A stretch of DNA of 64,000 bases from Mariannaea sp. PMI_226. Lineage: Eukaryota; Ascomycota; Sordariomycetes; Hypocreales; Nectriaceae. Location of the stretch: the NCBI GenBank assembly GCA_024336345.1, contig JANFOG010000019.1, positions 124,001-188,000 on the forward strand, read 5' to 3'. Below are positions 33,481-45,383 of the stretch, piece after piece (position 1 is the first letter of the stretch; the number at the start of each line of letters is the position of its first letter). Both the position numbers and the translations under genes were made by a program. The notes under the pieces are model-generated. The model worked only from the letters and a program-made list of their open reading frames with translations. It made no database searches and had not been told where the DNA came from.

Positions 33481-36400
33481 CGGTTATACCGTCTGGGAAG
33501 GAGTTTCAAAGTTGACTGACTCTGTGTAACTTAGGTTGCGTTCTGGATGTCTTTTGGGTATCTGGCTTGTGTCTGAGTTTCCTAGCCTAGGTGAGCTACT
33601 AGAATGGTGCCACGACAAGACATCACGGATAACTGGGCTGCCGGGCCGGGGAGGGGAACGGGGAAGAGAGGGGAAGGGGTCAGTATTTACGGATGCTAGC
33701 GTCACACTAGAGTTTAGTTGTAACAGCGAAGTTCACAAAAGGAATATCATCGTTCTGCTGAACTATTACAGCTAATCTACGTCATACTTGCAAGTTTCTA
33801 CATAGACAAGAAACAGCATAGCAAGTTAGAGGACTGACGCGATGAACCGTACATTTATGATGTTCGTTTGTTAGGTTACCCCAGCTGCCTCATTTGTGAA
33901 GACTGGCTTTCCATTAGTAGGTTCATCCAGGGCGGTGGCCGTACTGGACGGAAACTGGACAGTAAATATAATGCTAGAATCCTCCGACGTTGTGTTCTCT
34001 CATCAAAAAGTAATGAATGCAATGATGGATTGCTGAAGCCAAAAATGTTGGCTGCTGAAAAGTCAACATGACATTGCATTGGAGTCGGACATTAAATGAG
34101 ATTGTTGGGACTTGGACGGCTAGGGGGCATGCCACAATTCCCCTCGGCCATGGCGACGGACTGGTCTGGAGCGTCCGTCTGGGGGATTGGAGGTGAAGGT
34201 TGCGTGGGCTGATGATGACAGCCCGGAGGCATCACTGATTGGCTACATTTATTGGAGCTGCACACCCGTGTCCTCCGTTGGCTGTGATTGGCAAGATATA
34301 TTGTACCGCAGCCGTGAACGGCCGAAACGGAACATTGAACGTGAACCCAATCGGAATACCATCGGGCCCGGATGTTCTAGAGGTTGTACGGCGACACAAT
34401 TCATTTCGGAAATGGCCAATCGTTATGGGTGCCATCCGAAAAACAGATGCCAAGAGGCGATCGGGGAACACCCCCTCGACGAAGCCGCCCCTCCGAAGTG
34501 CCTCTGAGATAGCTCAAACCAATGAGCCTTTTGTCTCGGGCACCACTTGATCAGCGACGTACCATGGCTTCCGGAGCAACTCCGTAAGGCTCTCGGCCAA
34601 TGCCACGGGTCCATGCCATTTCGTAGTGATGGTATCATACCTCGCAAGAGGTCATGCAGATGGGGGTCTTTTATAGTCACATGACAAACGATAGATGATG
34701 ATGCGTGGCATTACAATCGGTGTCTGTGTGATATTTGTTGTGTGTGTTCCCAGAGACTTGTCGCGACGCCACGTACGTTCTGCATCCTTCAACACCATAT
34801 TCGAACGATTTCGCCGGCTTCCTTTCAGGACTGTTCGTATGACCAAACGCAGGGAAATATCACCCCCAAGACGTTGCAAATACCAAAATATCTGGTTTTG
34901 CTCAATTTCTCTTGTCCTCATTAATGATGAGGACCTAACATACCACGGGAGGACGTTAAATGTTAGATACGAAGAAGAGCGACTTCGAGCAATCCACGCG
35001 ATGACGAGCACAGAGGAGCGCCATGGCCGGCTAGGGGTAAAGTCCAACTTGATCATGACAGACTGAAGATAAAGAGGAGATTGCCAGCACCAGTCTTGAT
35101 AGCTTCGCCAGCAATATCTGTCGCGGAGAATCCAGACATGTCACTAAAGGTCGGACTCCGACCATGGAGAAGCTATGAGATGGGATATGCCAGTCGCCGT
35201 GGGGCTGGGAAAGCCTGGCCTCGATATGGTGGGCATGTGTTGGGCTGGCGGATGGATGCTATCCGGCAGATAATGGGCCGTTTAAATGAAGAAGATTATA
35301 GATAAGGCACAGAGACGATAGTCTTCGAATATATTGCGAAAGATGTTGGGGCTAGTATGATGCTTGTCGTGGCCACTCGTAAGTCGTGCCAAGAAAGCAG
35401 AGATATCATGCTCAATAATACCAGAAGGTATTTCATCAAGGTTAAGATCTTGATATGTGCCCTTTTACGGCAGTGAAACCTAGGCGAATTGGCAGCTCTG
35501 GGTCTGCTCGTGACGAGGATCCTTAGTTTTGAAAACTGCAGGTCTGATAGGTAGTTAGAGTTGCGTGGTCGACATAGATGTGCCAAGATGTGGGTTGATT
35601 ATGTACGCGGCTTGCCACGAAACTCGATTGAATTTGTATTCGTACATACCCAGTACGTACACCTAAAAGGTTTACCGTTAGTAGTTCTGGTGCCAATGTA
35701 AATCCGAAATTAGGCCACTTGTGCACCAGTTTGACGGCTGTTTGACAGTCGAAGAGCGTATGTAAGGTGGGACCCGTGTCCACTTATGATCAGGTTGGTG
35801 AAGAGGCGCATGCCTGTATGATGGGGTTGGGAGGGAATAATATAACACCCACAGAGGAACTTGTCATTTATATTACTATGCTTTTGTCAAAGCTCATTGA
35901 TTGCTTGCGAACAGTCTATGACAAATGAGTAAGCTGAGTGAATCAAGAATTTTAAAACAGTTTTGTGTGATCTCACTGTCTTCACGTATCTTCGACCGGT
36001 CCAACGAAATATTGTATGCTCTTTGTCCCTTCTCTGTCTTGGTTAAATATGTAACTTCGTTGACTGGTAATTTTGAGGAAGATGGTGTGATATGTAGAGG
36101 ACGCCAGCCATGCCAATCATTGTACTTGGAGATGACTTACGTCCGGGATTGTCTCCCAAAACCTGTTGCGCCAGAGACGTATTGCCCTTTCTGATAATGA
36201 AACACAATATCGGTGCCTGTAAAGTGGTAGGCGTGCCTTGTAATTAGGTACGTTTGTGTGTGCACCGTAACACTGGAAGTGGAGAGCTGGGAAGGTCGGG
36301 TGATACCAATCTAAGTCTTCCGCTACCTATGTTATTAGAAGGTGGATCCTCACTCCTTTCAGAGAGAGGTCATAATACGTCATTCCTTAATTGCTACAAT

Positions 36401-36889
36401 TTGACACGGACTGTCTTTGTCACGGAACGTAGGGTCAGAAATGTAGGTGTGACGATAAGTGACTTCCCCAGACTACCTAATCCTATGAGGGGTTTATATA
36501 AGGGATTTTCCCCTGAAGACGCCCCCCTGAATAGGGGAAGAGGGGCCGGGGGCCCCCCCACAGGGGCCGCCGAGACCGGCTACTAAGATCACCCTATGGG
36601 TATATTACAGAGGGAGGCTTGAGGTATCTATAGGATCCATCTACATAGAGCTGGGCTCTCCGTGACAGTCTTAATTGTAGAGGTTACAGTACGGGGGCGC
36701 AACAGACGCCAAGGAGCTACACATCCACCGATCGCCGGCTACGTAAATTTCCAACACCCCTCTTTTCCCCTCAAACTAGATTTACGACAACCACGCAATT
36801 ATATCTATCGAATGTTTAGTTTCCTTCTAGGGTTTTAATGTCTTATTTGTATAGGCCTACCTGCAATATGTCGAAGTCAAAACTCAATA
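33481..36889. other. 3.4-kb region with no recognised gene
   Basis: Many overlapping short frames but no family match. At about 36500-36560 a G/C-rich stretch rich in CCCC and GGGG runs follows 'tttatataaggg'. At 36755 'ccaaca' is followed by 'cccctc', which could be one end of an LTR read on the minus strand (TGTTGGAAATT...), but a partner end is not clear. Confidence 0.4.
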
Positions 36890-37381
36890 TTAGCACTGGG
36901 ACCAGCACTCGTCCTTCGAAGGGACCCAAACGCATTCTGGACCTGAATATAAAATTAACACTAAGTTTGGGCTTGAATGGCACCTACCAAATCTCGTTAT
37001 GCGACAAGCGCCGTTCACAAGATGAGTCGGCTTGCAAGTCACTTGACCTTCTACCCTAGGGACAAAGCTTGGGATGGCACTCACTAAGAAGTGACAAGCA
37101 ATATAACAAAACTGGGCAATGCATATGATACCAGTCTCCATTTTATCAAGCTCTTGCGCATCTGACTCAGCTGGGTGACGAACTACATGAACAGAACAGG
37201 CAGCAAATCGATGTGATAAGGAAGACTTCTCGGCCCTCAGAATATGCTCCTGTGGAGTTAGTTTGGGAGCAGCAGAGAATGGAATAAGTTGTGCCGGGTA
37301 CTTAGTGCCTTGCCATTGAAAGTTCCCTTCGTCCTTGATGATTATTGGCTGTGCCCAAGTTAGGTCCTTGGTTGGGGCCAT
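36890..37381 (-). CDS. Hypothetical protein, possibly a gene fragment
   Basis: 163 aa from an ATG at 37379-37381. The first 80 residues look like real coding sequence ('WAQPIIIKDEGNFQWQGTKY', 'QLIPFSAAPKLTPQEHILRA'). From about residue 85 the sequence turns Cys-rich and irregular, suggesting read-through into an intron or loss of the gene's 3' part; 'ACTGGTATCA' near that point could hold a donor. I do not recognise a family. It shares strand with the rhodanese gene, which starts about 1.3 kb further upstream. Confidence 0.35.
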   Translation of the reverse strand: MAPTKDLTWAQPIIIKDEGNFQWQGTKYPAQLIPFSAAPKLTPQEHILRAEKSSLSHRFAACSVHVVRHPAESDAQELDKMETGIICIAQFCYIACHFLVSAIPSFVPRVEGQVTCKPTHLVNGACRITRFGRCHSSPNLVLILYSGPECVWVPSKDECWSQC

Positions 37382-37598
37382 ACTAATATGTGTTTATGCA
37401 GTGGAAATGAGTGAGTTGGAGTGTAGGTATGGCCTCAGATACGATCTAATGCAGCATTTGCTCACTTAAATTGGAGATGCTCAGGACTGTCAATTATATG
37501 AAACCATCACTTCCGTTCCGATTGAGCCTTCGAACCCTTGTCCCAGTCGATTACATAAACGAGCTTTCCATACTCTGCATCAAGCGCTATACTCAAGG

Positions 37599-38678
37599 CT
37601 ATGCCTTCCGAATCAAATAGTCCGATGCCCGTACTCTTTCCGTCCATTCACTATGAGATAGTCAGATATTGTTTTAAATAATCCCAAAGAGAAGCAATAT
37701 AGGAGGTGCAGAGTGGTAGAGGCTGAAAACTGACCTCCAGCTTCCATCATAAACCTTACGTGAATGGGAAGAACCGCATTGGGCCTCATTCAGTGCTGTT
37801 TCAGCCACATACGCCATGATGCTTGTTCCACTCGAGATAATTGGCTTCAGAGGATCCACACATTTCGTTTTGAACAGTTCCATTAGTTGATCAGATGGCA
37901 AGAATGCCTTTGTTTCCGGATCCAGCATTGTGTCGTATGGGATATTTATAGAGCCGGGCATATGTCCTGACGGCTCCGGCCATGGTCCCGGATACCTTCC
38001 ACTGAATTCGTCACTAGATCGCGAATCCAGAACCTGTATGCCCTCTCTACCTTCCTTGTTATGGTCCATGATTGCTTCACGAACTTCCTCATAGCTAGCA
38101 ATTTTGCCCTCGTCTATCTTAGGAACCGGGTAGGTACAATGCTCGAAGCTGCGTATGTTACCTTGTTCTGTCGGAAGGCCCTGTTCCACCCACAGCCGGA
38201 AGTTATTGAGGACGTGCACCTTCAGGTGGCCAAAAACCTTCAACATCCACCCTACCCTCGGTGCCGACAAGATGCCTAGCTCCTTCGTATCATACACTAC
38301 CAGAATGTCCTCCTTGCGGATGCCCAACCCGCTCATAGACGTGGCGAAGTCCACGGCGCTAGGTAGCAGATGAGGGAAAGAGGAGAGCGTGTCGACAATC
38401 TTGTCAAGGTCAAAGAAGCGAGCTTTCGGGATCCGTTTCTGGCGGAAGACTTGGATACCTGTGCGACCCTCGTGGTCATTGGCTGGAAACCAAGACGCGC
38501 ATAATGGAATAACTCGTGGCTCGAGAGAGATATCGGATGGTGTATTCGTCTTAATGACATTGTGAAGGTCCCTCGGGCTCATGAGGTAGGAGGAGATTGA
38601 GCGACGGGTTGTTGGCAACCTGACCGTGCTGTAATAACTGAGAGATGCTAGGAATGTGCGAGAGCTATATCGAGGCAA
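37599..38678 (-). CDS. Mitochondrial rhodanese-type sulfurtransferase (TUM1/MST-like), atypical active site
   Basis: Two exons, 37735-38678 and 37599-37650, around an 84-nt intron (GTCAGT...CATAG), give 331 aa. The N-terminal 32 residues are rich in Arg/Ser/Tyr and lack acids, as in a mitochondrial presequence. Two rhodanese domains follow: the inactive first one ('PKARFFDLDKIVD', 'ILVVYDTKELGILSAPRVGW') and the second ('VLDSRSSDEFSGRYPGPWPE', 'GHMPGSINIPYDTMLDPET'). The splice restores the family C-terminus 'VYDGSWSEWTERVRAS'. In the active-site loop, relatives such as E. coli SseA read I-I-V-S-C-G-S-G; here residues 280-285 read I-I-S-S-G-T, so the persulfide-forming Cys is absent. The fold looks intact but the classical transfer chemistry should not work. 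Confidence 0.85.
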
Positions 38679-40155
38679 ACGACCGCTCGGAAAGCGGAAA
38701 GCTGGCAGGACAGCTATGATATGATCAGCTGTTGTATTCTCCAGCCGTCTGCTGAGTGGTAGCTGATGCTAGAACGTCGGAGATGATCCTGTAGTTTCCG
38801 CAGTGCCTATGCAGCAAGTGAAGGCGGAGGTCAGTAGATAGATAAAGGGTTCTAGAGTGATTGCATTAGATGGACATGCGGCGTTGAGGATAGCAAAACC
38901 AGCCTAATACTGACGTCAAGAGTGAAGTGGTGTAACGACTAAAAGCCATATTCTCCCAAAGCCTATATCTATCCACAATTGATTCAAATGGCTGTCTAAT
39001 CCTTGACCAATCTCAACGGTATCTCCAAATCGTAGTCGTAAACCTGACGATCTCGATCAACGGCTGCACGCCAATCAAGTAGGCTGTGCCTGGATCACCA
39101 CTGTCCCTATGCGCCGAAGACCACTAGTGAGCCGTCCCAAGGCGCCGTAGCAATCGGTCCACAGAGACCGGCTTAGTTTCTGACCGGATTTGACCAGATA
39201 AACATATCTCATTCTCCTTTTTGGTATCCTTGGTGCGACGATCGAATATTTGCGGCTGATCGTAGTAAGAAGCATTGGGCTTTCTCGAAATGACCCGAAA
39301 CCTACCCAGTACTGTAATATCTGGATTCCATCAGCACTTTGCGGCCACATCGAGAGGAGACGTGACGCGTCATGGCGCGTCATACCTGGTCCGGTTACGT
39401 TCCGGGCAGCTGGACCAATCATAGGCACGCACGCTCCTCTGCTGATTGGACCACTCACACCGGAACTCTGGAGAGTCTGGAGGCTGTAATGTAAGGTAAG
39501 TTCCAAACTGTCGAGCCAAAAGTCCGAACTAGTGTTGGCGTTGAACTACTATTTCGGTACCTATAATGACAAAGACTGTGTCGACTTGGTGGTGATTGCC
39601 CGTTTTTTTTGGTGTGGCTTTGGAACCCTAGAGCTCTGGACTTCGACCTGGAGGGCCAGATCAAGGACGAAGTGGGCCTCTTGCCGTCTCCACACTGAGA
39701 TATTAGGTTGTGACGTATGCATATAGAGCAATGTCTTCCGGAAACTTAGGAACCTTGTTTGACAGACCCAACGGCTCATTGTTGCCACCTCTCAGTCGCA
39801 TGTTCAATTTAGGCAGTGTATTTCTGGGTACCTGATGCTACCATATACAATCAGGCGGTCTCTGAATTGTCACCCGATGAAACAGTCGTGCTTTAGCATC
39901 TTGGAGTGACTTAAATGGAGACGCACCCGGGTTCAATAAAGCTTCCGTTCCCTTTACTACATCGACCTCCCGCAAACTGGCCCCAATTCAAGGTCAACTC
40001 TTCCTAAATTATTCAACAAACCTAAGAATTATTCATAGAGAGCATCCTTCCGTCAGTGTTCCAAAACTCAGCAGATAGTTAGCTAGTGTAGGTTTATTTG
40101 GTAGCGCTACCTGAGTAGCATGACCTGACACTCTGAAGCAGGTACTTTCCCGCAC
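38679..40155. other. Intergenic, nothing recognised
   Basis: A 143-codon frame on the minus strand (39075-39506) has no family features and atypical composition. The 3' part (39950-40155) is the presumed leader of the bZIP gene. Confidence 0.45.
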
Positions 40156-40983
40156 ATGGAAGGGGCGACAATGCTCGACGACTACATCCCAAACAAAACT
40201 ACCGAAGACGAGTTCACGATGAACGGCGTGACCCTTCAATCCTATAGGCAATTGGAGCTCTTGGAGCCTAATGGCTCGTCACCCTTCCTTGGCACTGTCC
40301 AGAACGAAGTTGACTTCACTACCTCATACAAGCAAGCCTGCCTTCCACACAACAAATTTCCATTTTTCGCGGATTTCATCCCGGGAGACTGTCGAGTGAA
40401 TACATACTCCTCTGTCGAGCACCACATATTATCATCCGAGCGCCTGTTAACAGTTGCTAACAAACCCATTTCGATCTTTACTTCTTCGGTACAATCTTTG
40501 CAGGAGCCAACCAGAACAACTGCCGGGAATGGCAAGATAGAGCTTAATGAGCATGCAGCTCCTAAATTCACTAAACGCAATTCCAGACAAGACAATACTA
40601 ATGATTTGAGGAGGAAGGGGATTGGGACTTATGCGAATAAGATTGACATTAGCAACGAAATTACTATTCGCAAACGAAGCACGAAATATAAGCGAGTGCA
40701 AGAGAGAAACCGCATTGCTGCCATTAAATGTCGCATGAGAAAGAGGGAAGATCTTGCGAGGCTCCAGTCCGATGAACAGGCTATCGAGCAGCGTCATAGA
40801 ATGCTGTCGATCTGTATGAATGAACTGAATGAAGAGATCCTCTACCTCAAGACGCAGTTATTGAAGCACACGAACTGCAACTGCGACCTAATACAAAATT
40901 ACATTAAAACTAAAGCAGCACACTATATTCAGATTATAGAGCCAAGATTACAAAGTATGGAGACGCTTACCCCAGGCAGTTGA
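40156..40983 (+). CDS. bZIP transcription factor, ATF/CREB type
   Basis: 275 aa, no intron. The basic region lies at about residues 172-198 with the signature N-x-x-A-A-x-x-C-R ('ERNRIAAIKCRMRKRE'). The leucine-zipper segment spans about 205-236 ('LSICMNELNEEILYLKTQLL'). A Cys-containing extension 'KHTNCNCDLIQNYI' follows, typical of fungal Atf1/AtfA-like proteins ('KHxDCxC..I..Y'). The N-terminal 160 residues show no recognised domain. Relatives bind CRE-like sites as dimers and act in stress responses and sporulation. It appears intact; target genes cannot be inferred. Confidence 0.85.
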   Translation: MEGATMLDDYIPNKTTEDEFTMNGVTLQSYRQLELLEPNGSSPFLGTVQNEVDFTTSYKQACLPHNKFPFFADFIPGDCRVNTYSSVEHHILSSERLLTVANKPISIFTSSVQSLQEPTRTTAGNGKIELNEHAAPKFTKRNSRQDNTNDLRRKGIGTYANKIDISNEITIRKRSTKYKRVQERNRIAAIKCRMRKREDLARLQSDEQAIEQRHRMLSICMNELNEEILYLKTQLLKHTNCNCDLIQNYIKTKAAHYIQIIEPRLQSMETLTPGS

Positions 40984-43474
40984 CCTCTACCTCTCTAGAA
41001 TATGACTTCTCTAGCTTCATTACCCCAGAACTATTACAGAGGCAATGAAGATCTTGCTAGGGCCACTTAGTACCTCATGCCTAGATGTTGTTATACGGGT
41101 CACAAATTTGAGAAAAGGACTATTTCCATTCCTTCTCAATCCGGCTCCTCTGGCTACATTTCAACAAGCATTCTGAACATACTCATTCAAGATCCCTCTC
41201 TCTGGCACATTATCTTATTCATAAAAGGTTTCTTTTGCACTCACAGATAGCAAAGAATTCAAATGCTTTCCAATGGATATTGAAACACCGTTTATTATAC
41301 GCCTAGTCAAAATGACCCTGCTGAGAGATCTAGGGGTAATAGCTGCACAAGTCAAGACTATGCTGATAGGAGCTGACCTTCTTGAACACCTCTGGCGTGA
41401 ATCTTGGAAAACTGCTAGTTGTTTATACCAGAGATCTCGGCAGTCCAAAGGTTAGAATCAGTGGCGTGAAGACGACAACAAGGACACTGCCCCAGGACCT
41501 CCTAAGGGCCTCCTTGACGATCTCGGTCTCTTAAATTTGGAAACCCGATGGGCTGCTGGAGCTCATATACGGGGCACTGGAGACTGAGAAGGAAACGAAA
41601 TGAAGGGGCTTTCGGTGTGGTGACTCTGTGGTGACTCTGTGGTGGAACGTCAGCACTGAGAGTGAGCGTGTCGTAAACACGCCCATGCCGAAGGCTATTC
41701 GAAAATAAGTCGATGGGAATGCATAGAATCGAGAGGCTCGCATTATAGACCAGATTCCACAGATTTATATACCATTAAGGTTCTGTTGCTTCCCTTCGGA
41801 CAGTTCAGTGGCCCCATATTGTAATATAATCTTGAGTCGTCCTCACCCCCATCTTCAATTATACTTGGAGTACGTGCCGCTTCGGTCTTTGGACGATCAT
41901 GGGGATATGTTGTACGATGAGGCTTTGACAATCGTTCATTAGATTTTCTGATGGTCAATAAATTAAAAATCTTTTGCTTTGATATCTGCTATAGTTGTCC
42001 CACTGCACTGTTGCGGCTTGCTTGCTTGCTTGATTGATTGATTGTATGTATCCTACATGGTTTTAGTCGTCTAAACGACCAGGCCCGGATAGCAGGATCC
42101 GGCGAATAGCGCAGTTATTCCCGACTGAGACCTAAACAATCCAGGATATATTATACGTAAAGTTGTTTTGTAGAGGCGCCGGTAGTGTCAAGTAGAGTGT
42201 TACCAAGACCTACTTTACATAATCTTGTGGAGAATCAGACGCCACAACGGCCAGGCCGCAACCTTGGCACGGTAAGACTCTATCTCCGCCCAATCGTATT
42301 CATGACGACTAGGATCGAGGTTGATTTGATCAAGGCTTTGCCAGTCAGTTTGCTTCCAAATGTGACCACAAATCTAAAAAAAATAGAACAACCGGGAGAG
42401 CAAGACATTGCATAAAGAGTTCTCGGCATCACCAAAGCCCTTCTTATTGTAGGGAGCAAGGGCAACAAAGATCTGGGCAGCAAGAATGATGAAGCAGAGG
42501 AAGTGTCCCATCGAGGATCCCAGACACTACTAACAGCCTTCTTCTTTTTTACTCTTTCTCTCCTTCTTCATGTTCTTGCTCAATTCCAGTGGAGTTTCTG
42601 GTGGCATAGCGTCGTAATACCCGAAAGACTTGATCAATATCTACAACATTAGACCCGATAATTCCTCAGGGTAACGATTAGGCACTTAATGCTGGAGGAT
42701 CCACTTTATTGTTTATATCACAGACCTCTGGTGGCTACACTATCACTTCAGTAGGCGGAGTTGAGTCAGACTCAAGAATACATACATGAAACTAATCCCA
42801 AAAAAAACTCCATTTTGAGGATCTTATTCCCAAGGTGCCATAAATGGGCAACACTCCTGGTTGCTATAGGTCGTGTTTCACTTACACAGGCCTTGGCTGG
42901 TGATGCCTTCACCACCCTGGCTAGCTATGCTTCCTATAAGCTCGAGCTGACCGTGTGGACAGCGACGACCCCAAAACTGGAATCTGGTGTGCCGAAGCGT
43001 TGAGGGTTTAAACCCTGCTCAAGAAGACAACCTCCTAAGCATATCTGTCTCTCCTGGGTCGGTCGTATGCGCGTCTGCGCACGAGATCTATTGCTTGCGT
43101 GGATCTGCCTGCGATATAAGCTGCGTACGCAGACCTCCAATTAGGCGATCAACCGCCCATGTAACAAGCAGCGCAAGCAGAGCTGCACATGATTTATTTC
43201 TCTGATGCAGACCAGTAGAGGCGATTACTAAAGTATGCAGACCGTCTTTAGAGGCTAGTTGTACATAAAGGCCCCCGTAAGCAGAAAGCTTTCTAGTCTA
43301 ATCCACCTAAGCATAGTTGTTGTAATACTAGAGTATCGTAGAGTATTTACGTATAGATGTATTGTGGTCAAACAGGAGCAAAAATGATGGTGGCAGTCGG
43401 GTTACTTGACTGCTGTGACACTACGGATACGGGTGCGGGAATGGTCCATGGTACATGGCCGAAACTATCTCGGT
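40984..43474. other. 2.5-kb gene-poor region
   Basis: A tetranucleotide tract (cttg units turning to attg) lies at about 42016-42044. On the minus strand 42377-42511 encodes a 44-residue hydrophobic peptide starting 'MGHFLCFIILAAQIFVALAP', signal-peptide-like; there is no support for it being a gene. Nothing else is recognised. Confidence 0.4.
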
Positions 43475-44564
43475 TTATTCAGTCAGGCACTGGGATCCCA
43501 AAACCGTATGATGGTAGTCAAACGCCTTCGCCATGCCATAAAAGTGCGTTACTGCAGCGAGCAGGACACATATGTGGAAGATCTGATGGGAGCTGCCCAA
43601 GATGTCGAATGCTCCTGGGAAACTTCTCTCCGGCCACCGAGCCTACATTCCCAGCCAGTCAGCCACACCGCCACTACGGGCGACAATCGGGACGTTTGCG
43701 CCTTACCGCGTAAAGAACTGCGCCGAAGATATATATGGCGCCGTGGATAGTGATCCAGGTGACGCTCATCCTGTCCTCCAGCCCCTTGAAGCCGTAGATA
43801 GTGACGCCGTGGGTAATAGGGATAAGGCCAGATAAACCGAGGCCCATGAATATCATGGCTCGGTATAGCCGCCACTTTGGGGTGCGGAATTGCTCTACCC
43901 ACGAGACAGTGGCGCATCCGGTGCCAAGAACAAAGATCTTGGTCTTTGTCAGTGATCGCTACTTTACGTCACTTCTCCTCAAAGCCAAACTCACCAGACA
44001 CAAGTACGCCATCAGTAGGGTTGGCTTGCAAAAGAAACCGTAATATAGTGCCGGCACAAAGCTTCCCACAATCAAGGCAACAATTCCCGTGTAATCCAGC
44101 TTATTCCCCCACCGCACCACCTCCTGACTGTGATCCAGCACAGCATGGAATGTCGCGCTCATGCCAAGGCACAGCACTGCGCCGCCAAAAAAGCACGAAA
44201 AGACTAGCACGTCAGATGGCGTGGCAAAGTCATGGCGCGGGCGGATGATGTAGTACAAGTAGAGCCAGCAAGCGATAGCTGCAATGGCGCCGACGAGGTG
44301 CGACCAGATGTTTACTGATTCATTATGGAGATAGAAGAGGGAATGCAGCGAGTGCAGGTAGGAGGGGCGGATTTGGCGATAGCCAGAATGAATGAAGGTA
44401 TTGTCGCGGCGCCAGGCCGGGAGTTCGTCCCAGAGGAGGAGCAATGATTTCTCTGCTGTAGTCTCAATAGCCTTGGCTGTGTTGATGGATTCCGATGACC
44501 GGCATGCGGAGGGACGGCGGTGGCGCCATGTTATTTTCTGGTGCGCAGATTGCGAGCTGCACAT
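43475..44564 (-). CDS. PAQR / haemolysin-III family seven-TM protein
   Basis: Three exons (44564-43995, 43943-43707, 43642-43475) with 51- and 64-nt introns give 324 aa; both joins are in phase 0. The signatures of the progestin/adiponectin receptor family are all present: '[19 protein letters not shown]', '[15 protein letters not shown]', '[11 protein letters not shown]', '[20 protein letters not shown]' and a final-helix '[20 protein letters not shown]'. The conserved His, Asp and the two late His form the putative zinc site seen in family structures. Yeast members (Izh proteins) affect zinc and sterol homeostasis. The ATG at 44564 was chosen because it is nearest the conserved part; an in-frame ATG at 44624 would add 20 residues. 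The C-terminus '[11 protein letters not shown]' is intact. Confidence 0.88.
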
Positions 44565-45383
44565 GGCGCTTGGTAGAGAGATTTTAGATGGAGGGATAAT
44601 AAAACAGATACAGGCTCTAAGCATTGGTACAATTCTAATTAACTATTACAAGTGAGAGATTTCCGGTAATATCTCATGCTCTCGATGAATCACTATCCAG
44701 TCAGGTTAGCACCCATTAGCTCAGAATGACGGGGCAAAGAAGCTTCAAGGAGTTTAGTGGGGCCTGGGCCTGTCTCGAACCAGACCATGATGCCCAGGTA
44801 TCTCCACGGCGAGAATAGAATTGCTTTTTCATTTTGCGACCAACAAACGTTTACCGAATCATAGCAGCGACTGCAAGACCCAATGGGTCAGACCCCCCAC
44901 ACTTGAGCGGTATGGATCCCTTGGGCGGAAACGGTAATGCGGCTGACTACAAGGCCGACTGTCCATAAACTATGTACTTTCAGTTTTGTTTCTCACTAGG
45001 CCTACCCCCAATTTTAAATTAGTAAATGGGCATTGTATAGCTTTTACTTTCATAAACCGTAAATCTACATTTTTAATTTAAGAGCCTTCATAATAGCTTT
45101 CCCAAGCTCCCTATTCAAAGAGCTATTACGAGAGCCACTGCAAGAGCGACTAATAGACCAGGGGAGCCGGAAGAGTTGAAAGACTACTCGGGATGATATA
45201 GTAGGTTCACGACGGGTAATGCTTCCCATATTTATTTCTGCACACTTGGCCACGTTGTACGACAAATAACTTATTGAATATAGAGTTATCTCATTTTGCC
45301 ACTCGCTTCAATATTCCGCGGAGTCCAGACTGCTTAGAATAATCACTCTAGCTAGAAGATCTCCATAAAGCTGATCGTATGTA
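44565..45383. other. Intergenic, nothing recognised
   Basis: Ordinary composition and no conserved frame. It separates two genes on the same strand. Confidence 0.5.

Noticed and set aside
33106..33519. 137-codon plus-strand hydrophobic frame
   Set aside because: It mirrors the Leu/acid repeat and Arg patch of the minus-strand small protein; the minus frame has the better start and composition.
34652..35066. Overlapping 134- and 123-codon frames on opposite strands
   Set aside because: Neither shows a family pattern and each is the shadow of the other.
36254..36760. Possible solo LTR read on the minus strand (TGTTGGAAATT start)
   Set aside because: One LTR-like end and a TATA-like 'tttatataaggg' are visible, but no matching end with a target duplication was found.
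39075..39506. 143-codon minus-strand frame
   Set aside because: No domain, no upstream or downstream splice partner and irregular composition; treated as a chance open frame.
42980..43020. tRNA-like 'gggtttaaaccc' arm
   Set aside because: No acceptor stem, D arm or anticodon arm can be arranged around it.
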